From: Parachlamydiales bacterium
GTDB lineage: Bacteria; Chlamydiota; Chlamydiia; Chlamydiales; JAJFMK01
Assembly: GCA_020050175.1 (NCBI GenBank)
Contig: JAGVKY010000107.1
Location: 1-29,342 of the forward strand
Reading direction: 5' to 3'
Length of the DNA stretch: 29,342 bases
In this document: positions 23,431 through 29,342 of the stretch, in pieces
Layout of the letters: every line of letters starts with the position of its first letter
Position numbering within the stretch: the stretch's first letter is position 1
Translations under genes and position numbers: made by a program
Notes under the pieces: generated by a model
Seen by the model: only the letters and a program-made list of their open reading frames with translations
Database searches by the model: none
What the model was told of the DNA's origin: nothing

Positions 23431-24052
23431 GATGCTCCCCTTCTATTTTTTAGGAAATCTCCACTGCTTAGGGATGTGCGGTCCCTTTGCCTTGGCGATG
23501 GGGGGACACAATGAAAGATTTTATTACCTTATTGGGCGTTGGGTCGGTTTCACTTTCGCCTCAGGAGTTGCCGCCTGGGGAGGGGAAATCCTCTCCAATA
23601 CACCGATAGCTCCGATTTTTCCTTTTTTAATGGGGGGGATGATTCTCCTTTTTTTCTTTTCCCGTCGGATCAAGTCATTTCTCCCCCAATTCCCTCTGCT
23701 TGAAAAAGTTACAACAAACCTTTTACTGAAAGGAGGGAAAGGTCCCCTCTTCCTCTTCGGTTTCTTTACACTCTTTCTTCCCTGCGGGCAATCCCTTCTC
23801 CTCTATGGAACTTCAGCGCTGAATGGTACACTATCATTTGGTCTTTGGAATGGAGCTTTATTTGCCCTTTTTACGACACCCTCTCTTCTTTTTGCGATGG
23901 TTTTACGCCCTTACCTCCGCACACTCTCAAAAGGAGGAGATCGTTTTTTGCGCCTTTTTGCTCTCTTTACCGGCTGTCTTGCGATCGCTCGTGGCGGGGC
24001 AGAATTGGGCTGGTACCCCCATGTTACCTATCTACACCTTTCACTATGGTAG
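23414..24052 (+). CDS. TauE/SafE-like (DsbD_2) membrane protein
   Basis: A 212-aa polytopic membrane protein with about six hydrophobic segments. It opens with GNLHCLGMCGPFALAMGG (14-31), the characteristic 'HC-x3-C' motif, and repeats a half-site at FLPCGQSLLLYG (C124). These match the sulfite exporter TauE/SafE-like and DsbD_2 group tied to cytochrome and copper maturation. The transported ligand is not certain. GTG 23414 (after GAGG) or ATG 23432 are possible starts. It is in one operon with the upstream small protein and, after 6 bp, with oppA; the link to peptide transport is unclear. Confidence 0.72.
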   Translation: MTPLFEMLPFYFLGNLHCLGMCGPFALAMGGHNERFYYLIGRWVGFTFASGVAAWGGEILSNTPIAPIFPFLMGGMILLFFFSRRIKSFLPQFPLLEKVTTNLLLKGGKGPLFLFGFFTLFLPCGQSLLLYGTSALNGTLSFGLWNGALFALFTTPSLLFAMVLRPYLRTLSKGGDRFLRLFALFTGCLAIARGGAELGWYPHVTYLHLSLW

Positions 24053-24058
24053 CTTCTA

Positions 24059-26098
24059 ATGAGAAGAAACTCCGTTTTTTTTGAAATCCTAAAAATTTTT
24101 CTCCTCGCCGGTGTTTTTGGCCTCTTAATTTTGGTCTACTGGTCGAGTTCGTCAGTAGAAGAGCAGGTGATTGCGGTTAAACGGAAAATAGACCAGCTTG
24201 AGGTTCGGAGCTCTGTGCAAGTCCAATCTTCCCCTTCTTCAAATGCTTCACAGTTAGGTTTAAGCGACCCCTCTCTTCCTAATCTCCTCATCACAGATCC
24301 TTTTGATGAAAATATTCTTCCAGAACTCTTAGGCAAGAATTTTAAACGGTATCCCACGCTTCTTTCGGCTACGATTGCAAGGCCTGCCTCTCTCCACCCT
24401 TTCGCCGGTTGGGCTGATGTCATCGATTGGATCGGAAGGTGTTCGGGCAGTGTGGCCACAAATCTTTTTGGAAAATTTGAGACTCTCTCTCCCTCTTTCG
24501 CTTGGAAGATGGAGGAGCGTCAAAGGGCTGACAAAAAAGGGACCGAATTTTGGATTCACCTAAGGCGCGATCTGGTTTGGGAACCCCTTCGTCCCGAACA
24601 GCTCCCGAAAGCAATCACCCTCGCCCCCCATTTTTTTGAGTCCCACCCAGTCACGGCAAATGATTTTAAATTTTACTTCGATCTAGCGATGAATCCTTTT
24701 AACCAAGAGATGTCAGCTCTTGCCTTACAAGGAAAATATGATGACATTGAAGCGCTTGAAGTGATGGACCCCTACACTTTTGTTGTCCGCTGGAAATCAA
24801 AGCCGATGGTCAATAGTTCGGGAGAGACTGTTTATAAATCCCGTTATGGAGCCAATCTTTTCACTGGAGCTCTCGTGCCTCTTGCCGATTGGGTGTATGC
24901 CTACAGCCCTGATGGCACACGTGTCGTCCCTTTTGAAGATACTCGCTCAAGTTCAACTTTGATCCAACATCTTGAACTCCACTGGGCCAAAAACATCATT
25001 CCAAGCTGCGGCCCTTGGGTGTTTGAGGAGATGTCCAATGAGTCCATTCGTTTCCAGCGAAACAAAAATTATTTCGATCCTCTAGCTGCGCTGTACGACG
25101 AATCTGAAGTTTCCTTCCGCGCAAGCTTTGACTCTGTTTGGAACGATTTTAAGTTAGGTAAACTCTCCTCTTATCTTTTAAGCGCCCAACAATTGCCAGA
25201 ATGGGAACGGTTCAAAGCAAGCTCTGCCTACCAGGAACAAAAAGAAAAAGGGCAAGAGATTGAAAGCCTTAGCTACCTCGATCGTACTTTCGCCTTTATT
25301 GGCTGGAATAACAAACGTCCTATTTTTGCCTCCAAGAAAGTTAGACAAGCTTTGACTCTCGCGATTGACCGCCCAAGAATCATCCAAGAAATCCTTTATG
25401 GCCAGGGTATTGAGATTACAGGCACTTTCCCTATGAACTCATCAGCAACTGATCCTAACTTAAAGCCTTGGCCATTTGACCCCGATCAAGCTAAAAGAAT
25501 TTTAAAAGAGGAGGGGTGGGCTGACCTTAATAGGACAGGTGTTTTGGAAAAGGAGATCAACGGAGTAAGTGTTCCCTTTGCCTTCAAACTTGTCTATTTT
25601 GGAAAAGCTCCCGTGACTAGAGCCATGGTCGATGCTGTGTCGACACAACTTGCCAAAATAGGGGTCCGTTGCGAACCTCTAGGGGTTGAAATGGCCGATC
25701 TTAGCGAACGGATGGACAATAAAAATTTCGATGCCATCACCCTTTTATGGGGACTAGGAACGCCACCCGAAGATCCGCGGCAAATTTGGTCATCGAAAGG
25801 GGCCAATGAAATTGGCTCCTCCAATTTCATTGGGTTTATGAATGAGGAAATTGATCAAATCATTGACAAACTGGACTATGAAGATGCTCACGATGAAAGA
25901 GTCCGCCTTTATCATCGCTTTTGTCAGATCATCTACGACGAGCAACCCTACACCTTCCTCTACACAGTTAAACAAAATCTCCTCTACAGGAACTACATCG
26001 GCAACGTCTTTTTGCCCATCGACAGGCAAGATCTTGTTCCTGGGGCAAATGTCGATGTGCCAGTTCCTGCGATTTTCTTTGATAGGAGAGCCTTCTAA
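24059..26098 (+). CDS. oppA: Oligopeptide ABC substrate-binding protein, membrane-anchored
   Basis: A 679-aa family-5 binding protein. Clear blocks are TEFWIHLRRDLVWEPL, PVTANDFKFYFDLAM, RNKNYFDPLA, VRQALTLAIDRPRIIQEILY, and the C-terminal DLSERMDNKNFDAITLLWG. Unlike classical OppA it has no lipobox. It begins with a membrane segment (about 9-29) followed by a charged helix (VEEQVIAVKRKIDQLEV), so it appears to be held by an uncleaved N-terminal anchor. It is longer than E. coli OppA (543 aa), with much of the excess N-terminal. TAATG overlaps oppB. It probably binds peptides for the OppB/C channel that follows. Confidence 0.9.
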   Translation: MRRNSVFFEILKIFLLAGVFGLLILVYWSSSSVEEQVIAVKRKIDQLEVRSSVQVQSSPSSNASQLGLSDPSLPNLLITDPFDENILPELLGKNFKRYPTLLSATIARPASLHPFAGWADVIDWIGRCSGSVATNLFGKFETLSPSFAWKMEERQRADKKGTEFWIHLRRDLVWEPLRPEQLPKAITLAPHFFESHPVTANDFKFYFDLAMNPFNQEMSALALQGKYDDIEALEVMDPYTFVVRWKSKPMVNSSGETVYKSRYGANLFTGALVPLADWVYAYSPDGTRVVPFEDTRSSSTLIQHLELHWAKNIIPSCGPWVFEEMSNESIRFQRNKNYFDPLAALYDESEVSFRASFDSVWNDFKLGKLSSYLLSAQQLPEWERFKASSAYQEQKEKGQEIESLSYLDRTFAFIGWNNKRPIFASKKVRQALTLAIDRPRIIQEILYGQGIEITGTFPMNSSATDPNLKPWPFDPDQAKRILKEEGWADLNRTGVLEKEINGVSVPFAFKLVYFGKAPVTRAMVDAVSTQLAKIGVRCEPLGVEMADLSERMDNKNFDAITLLWGLGTPPEDPRQIWSSKGANEIGSSNFIGFMNEEIDQIIDKLDYEDAHDERVRLYHRFCQIIYDEQPYTFLYTVKQNLLYRNYIGNVFLPIDRQDLVPGANVDVPVPAIFFDRRAF

Positions 26099-27537
26099 TG
26101 GGGCGCTACATTCTGAAGCGCCTTCTTCTTCTTCCTTTCACCCTTTTTTTGATCCTTCTTCTTAACTTTGTCATTTTAAATCTTGCCCCTGGCGACCCCA
26201 CAACGGCTACTCAGGCGACAAGCGAAGGGGCCTCTCGAAAGGGGAATGAATCAAGCTCTTCGCCTCTTCTCGACCGCCATTTGATCTTTCGAGAGCATTA
26301 TGGGTTAAATCTCCCCATTATGTTCAACACTTGGTCTTTCTCATCGACTCAAGATGTCAAGAAAGCGATTGAAAAAATGGTCGCCTTCGAAGGAGGAAAT
26401 CATGCGATCTCGGGGAAGGAATTCCAAGCTGAACGTCTTTCCCTTCTGGATCGTTCACGCTATATGATGCATCAGCTTTTTGAGCTGATCAACGATCCTC
26501 ATCTGTCACTGGCTGATCGAAAATGGGCAGTGAATTTAGCCATCAGAGGGGGTCTCCTCTTCCATGGGGCTGATACCCAAACAATGAACAAAAATAATTT
26601 TTTCTTGATCAATCTCATCCCTAAAAAAACGGACGATCTTGAAGCTGTTGATAAGAAAGTTAAAGAATTGAATGAGTGGTATCAAAAAGTTGTTAAAGAA
26701 CGAAAATTTGAGCCGACAAATTCTCAAAAGGTGAAAACTTTCTTTTTTGAGACCCGTTTTTGGCGCTATCTAAGCCGTGTTTTGACATTGGACTTTGGAT
26801 CTCTTAGAAATGATGTGAACCGAAAAGTGATTGATGAGGTATTTCAAAGAATTCCAATCTCTTTGACCATTGCTGGCGTGCCGATGATTCTGACTTTTTT
26901 CCTCTGTCAGATCATCGGCTTCTGGGCAGCCTATCGAGATGGAAGATGGGAAGAGCAAATTCTCAATCTTTTGCTTCTTATCCTCTTTGCAATCCCTGTC
27001 TTTGTTGCCGCCCCTTTTCTAATTGAATGGATCGGGATCAAGTGGAACTTGCCTATCCATGGATTTTCGAGCCCCGAAAGGATCTACCGTAACTTAACAA
27101 CTTGGCAAAAGCTAAAAGATATCTCATACCACTTGATTCTCCCTTTTGCAGCGATCCTTTACGGAAGTCTTGCCACACAAAGCCGCCTCACCAAGCACCT
27201 TGTGCAAGAGATCTCTCATCAAGAATATATCCGAACAGCAAGAGCGAAAGGGTTAGGGGAGTGGACAATTGCTTGGAAACATGTGGGGCGTAATTTGGCG
27301 ATTGTCCTAGTAACAAGTCTCGCCGGCTCACTTGGTGTCCTTTTAGGAGGTTCGCTGATTGTCGAAACTCTTTTTGAGATCAACGGTTTTGGTCGATTTT
27401 TTTATGAAGCCATTTTGAATCGCGACTTTAACGTGATCCTTTTTTCATCGATTGTCGGCTCTTTTTTGACGCTTTTAGGTTATCTTCTGGCTGATTTGAC
27501 CTATGTGCTTTTAGATCCGAGAGTAAGATTCACATGA
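26098..27537 (+). CDS. oppB: Peptide ABC permease OppB with large periplasmic insertion
   Basis: A 479-aa protein against about 306 aa for E. coli OppB. TM1 (LLLNFVILNLAPGDPTT) and the core permease (VFQRIPISLTIAGVPMIL; EAA loop HQEYIRTARAKGLGEWTIAW; C-terminal GFGRFFYEAILNRDFN) are normal. Between YGLNLPIMFNTWS and RFWRYLSRVLTLDFGSLRN lie roughly 130 extra residues, charged and helical (LSLADRKWAVNLAI, DKKVKELNEWYQKVVKE). This large loop on the outer face may shape the docking of the anchored OppA. The start overlaps oppA by TAATG, and the stop overlaps oppC by ATGA. Confidence 0.92.
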   Translation: MGRYILKRLLLLPFTLFLILLLNFVILNLAPGDPTTATQATSEGASRKGNESSSSPLLDRHLIFREHYGLNLPIMFNTWSFSSTQDVKKAIEKMVAFEGGNHAISGKEFQAERLSLLDRSRYMMHQLFELINDPHLSLADRKWAVNLAIRGGLLFHGADTQTMNKNNFFLINLIPKKTDDLEAVDKKVKELNEWYQKVVKERKFEPTNSQKVKTFFFETRFWRYLSRVLTLDFGSLRNDVNRKVIDEVFQRIPISLTIAGVPMILTFFLCQIIGFWAAYRDGRWEEQILNLLLLILFAIPVFVAAPFLIEWIGIKWNLPIHGFSSPERIYRNLTTWQKLKDISYHLILPFAAILYGSLATQSRLTKHLVQEISHQEYIRTARAKGLGEWTIAWKHVGRNLAIVLVTSLAGSLGVLLGGSLIVETLFEINGFGRFFYEAILNRDFNVILFSSIVGSFLTLLGYLLADLTYVLLDPRVRFT

Positions 27538-28889
27538 TCCATAAAATCTATTTGGAACTTAAAAAATCGCCCGTCTCCTTGGTAGCAGCTCTTTTTTTGT
27601 GTCTTTTTGTGATCATGGCGATTTTTGCCCCCCTCTTAGCTTCTAACCAACCACTGTTTGTCTGGTTTGAAGGGAGCCCCTATTGCCCCCTATTTCGCTA
27701 CCTTCTGTACCCTGGTTTTTATACCAAGTCGATCGACCGTTTTTTCAATCTTCTTCTTCTTTTTGTCCCTCTCTTTTTAATTTTCTGGAAAAGGCCTCTA
27801 ATCCCTTTCTGTCTCTTTTTAACGACATTTGTCTATCTCTCTTTTTTCCCTATCAAAAGCCCTCCGGAAAGCTATGACAAACTGGAAAATCTCATTGAAT
27901 ACACTTTGGAAAAGCGTCAGCAGGAAAAGCTTCTTCCCCTTCTGCCTCTTTACCACACCCTTTTAGAAGAAAGAGAAGGAAAAAACATCGAAATGTCTCC
28001 CGACATTCTCCCCACCCTTTGGAATATCAGAAAAAGGGAATTAAAGGAGGAGCGGTCCCGTTTAGAAAGAACGGGCGATGAAGAAGAACAACAAAGATTA
28101 AAAGAGAGAGAAAAATGGCTAGAGAGCCGGTCTAAGAATCTCTTTTATATCATGCCTCTCATTCGCCCTTTCCACTACGAGGTCGATGCAGGCGGTAATC
28201 AGCTCTTGAACATGCTCCTTCCTTGGTATGAATTGACTCGACTTAATCGGAAGGATTTAACGGCGGCCCTTATTTTTGGGACTAGAATTTCTCTTGTTGT
28301 AGGAATTGGAGCTGTCTCTCTTGCAGCCTTCATTGGCCTCCCTTTTGGCGCTGCGGCAGGTTATTTTGGAGGTAGGATCGATCTTATCTTTTCTCGCGTC
28401 ATAGAAGTGTGGGAAGGGATGCCAGTCTTTTTTATGCTCCTCATGATTGTGGCTATCACAGAGAGTAAAACAATCGGATGGTTAATCTTGATCATTGCTC
28501 TCTTTGGATGGACCTCTTTTGCCCGGTATGTCCGAAGTGAAGCCTACCGCATCCGTACTCTTCCGTTTATCCTCGCAGCCAAAACATATGGGGCAAGTGA
28601 GAGCCGCATCCTCTTTCGCTATCTTCTTCCGAATGCCCTCGTCAGCTTTTTTGCTCTCCTTCCTTTTGCCATTTTGGGGGCTATAACTGCAGAATCAGGC
28701 ATCTCCTTCCTAGGCCTAGGGGACGAAGGCTCTCCCTCTCTTGGTGTCCTCATGGATGAAGGGAGGAACCACTTCCCCGCAGAAAGCAATCTGCTCTGGC
28801 CCCCCGCTCTCTTCCTAACCCTGGCGCTTATCTCCTTCGCCTTACTCGGTGACACCCTCAAAAACGCCCTCGACCCCAAGCGCAGCTAA
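27534..28889 (+). CDS. oppC: Peptide ABC permease OppC with large insertion
   Basis: A 451-aa protein against about 300 for typical OppC. TM1 (LFLCLFVIMAIFAPLLASN) is followed by an insertion. It includes two extra membrane stretches (FNLLLLFVPLFLIFWK and FCLFLTTFVYLSFF) and a highly charged coiled-coil region (RKRELKEERSRLERTGDEEE, KEREKWLESRS). The core resumes with AALIFGTRISLVVGIG, EAA-loop residues SEAYRIRTLPFILAAKTYG, and the family's ISFLGLGDEGSPSLGVLMDE. The usual GTD(E/Q)xGRD motif before the core is absent and replaced by LTRLNRKDL. No OppD/F ATPase follows in the window. Confidence 0.92.
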   Translation: MIHKIYLELKKSPVSLVAALFLCLFVIMAIFAPLLASNQPLFVWFEGSPYCPLFRYLLYPGFYTKSIDRFFNLLLLFVPLFLIFWKRPLIPFCLFLTTFVYLSFFPIKSPPESYDKLENLIEYTLEKRQQEKLLPLLPLYHTLLEEREGKNIEMSPDILPTLWNIRKRELKEERSRLERTGDEEEQQRLKEREKWLESRSKNLFYIMPLIRPFHYEVDAGGNQLLNMLLPWYELTRLNRKDLTAALIFGTRISLVVGIGAVSLAAFIGLPFGAAAGYFGGRIDLIFSRVIEVWEGMPVFFMLLMIVAITESKTIGWLILIIALFGWTSFARYVRSEAYRIRTLPFILAAKTYGASESRILFRYLLPNALVSFFALLPFAILGAITAESGISFLGLGDEGSPSLGVLMDEGRNHFPAESNLLWPPALFLTLALISFALLGDTLKNALDPKRS

Positions 28890-28965
28890 CAAGATAAATA
28901 GAAAAAGTTAGATTGGCAGCTGGGTTCGATTGGAATTCAAATTTGGAACAGGATCCTGCCCATCC

Positions 28966-29245
28966 CATACGCATCACCCTAAGAGATATTAAATTCGATG
29001 TAAGCTCTTATAGCTTAAAGTATTGCACAAGAATTAAAAGACAAAGTGTTTTAACAATATCTTTCTCAAATGGCGAAGCCTCTCTGTGTTCTCTGCGTTC
29101 TCTGTGGTGATATAAATTTGATTTTTAAAACCACAGAGAACGCAGAGAGGCTTCGCCAGTCCAGTTCACCTACATAGGTAACAGTTTCTCAACGATTCTT
29201 TAACACATTTAAACGCATTAAATAGGCCTTAGGTTGATGCGTATG
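28966..29245. mobile_element. MITE of IS231/IS4 type with 11-bp target duplication
   Basis: Terminal inverted repeats CATACGCATCACCCTAAG (28966-28983) and CTTAGGTTGATGCGTATG (29228-29245) match at 17 of 18 positions. They are immediately flanked by an identical CCTGCCCATCC on both sides (28955-28965 and 29246-29256). The CAT...CATCAAC..TAAG end resembles IS231-group IS4 termini, and 11 bp is in the IS4/IS231 target-duplication range. At 280 bp the element has no transposase, so it would be mobilised in trans. Confidence 0.8.
29071..29158. repeat. Long imperfect palindrome inside MITE
   Basis: The left arm (29072-29108) and right arm (29130-29157) are inverted copies built from CAGAGAAC-type 9-10-mers, with outer ends GGCGAAGCCTCTCTG and CAGAGAGGCTTCGCC. 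The right arm lacks one 9-nt unit, so one side bulges; the loop is 21 nt. Such CAGAGAACGC repeats are known to me from intergenic regions of many unrelated bacteria. It can form a cruciform or a strong RNA hairpin and might terminate transcripts from oppC. Confidence 0.75.
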
Positions 29246-29342
29246 CCTGCCCATCCTGCTATGTGAATTAGTCAAGTCATTTGCGTTTTCTCCGACAACT
29301 TATTCCTTAAAATTCGTTATCCAGTCCGATTCTAGGCCTTTA

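Larger units (their letters stand above)
28890..29342. other. 453 bp without a gene, contains MITE
   Basis: No coding frame here looks real. The region holds a short possible stem after oppC (CTAAC...GTTAG around 28885-28915, weak), then the MITE with its target duplication and internal hairpin, then unassigned AT-rich sequence to the window end. A 65-aa frame at 28913 runs through the MITE and is not considered a gene. Confidence 0.7.

Noticed and set aside
28913..29110. 65-aa ORF after oppC
   Set aside because: Crosses the MITE boundary and its hairpin; not a gene.
29072..29157. CAGAGAAC repeats as a CRISPR array
   Set aside because: No regular repeat-spacer pattern; it is an inverted repeat with only a few units.

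Overview
The window looks like chromosome from an environmental (amoeba-associated) member of the Chlamydiota. The main reason is the block metallophosphoesterase - glgC - hemH - family-3 solute-binding protein (14646-18557). From memory it matches the neighbourhood of hemZ, the 'fliY'-type binding protein, CT488 and glgC in Chlamydia trachomatis. Peptide permeases with very long insertions and a cysteine-rich outer-membrane-type protein fit the same group. A glucokinase, which the pathogenic Chlamydia lack, points to a Parachlamydia/Waddlia/Simkania-type relative. No species is claimed.

Region 1 (1 to about 8230) is an AT-rich accessory island ending at a tRNA-Leu(CAA) gene. From left to right it holds an IS transposase remnant, an arsC/spx-like gene broken by one frameshift, a membrane protein, a three-gene cluster (AAA_15 ATPase, RloB-family TOPRIM protein, GNAT acetyltransferase) that resembles a defence operon, a serine beta-lactamase pseudogene, a small helix-turn-helix protein, a MerR-like regulator with a palindrome in its promoter, a small recombinase-associated ORF and a large serine recombinase. 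The recombinase frame runs antisense through the tRNA terminator and stops inside the tRNA gene.

Region 2 (8232-14614) is core-like and richer in G+C. It has glk with batC-like and batD-like genes in overlapping frames, two proteins of unknown function, a UgpB-type sugar/glycerol-3-phosphate binding protein, and a small secreted Pro/Arg-rich peptide.

Region 3 (14646-23205) is the chlamydial block (hemH, glgC and phosphoesterase as one minus-strand operon), a solute-binding protein, two secreted or outer-membrane proteins, and glycogen phosphorylase. With glk and glgC it makes a glucose/glycogen theme: glk makes glucose-6-P, GlgC makes ADP-glucose and GlgP releases glucose-1-P.

Region 4 (23236-28889) is a tightly packed plus-strand operon: a small membrane protein, a TauE/SafE (DsbD_2-like) membrane protein, and oppA-oppB-oppC. 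No OppD/F ATPase follows in the window.

Region 5 (28890-29342) has no gene. It contains what appears to be a complete 280-bp MITE with 18-bp terminal inverted repeats of IS231/IS4 type, an exact 11-bp target duplication, and a long inner hairpin.

All calls come from reading the sequence without database searches. Composition statements are by eye.
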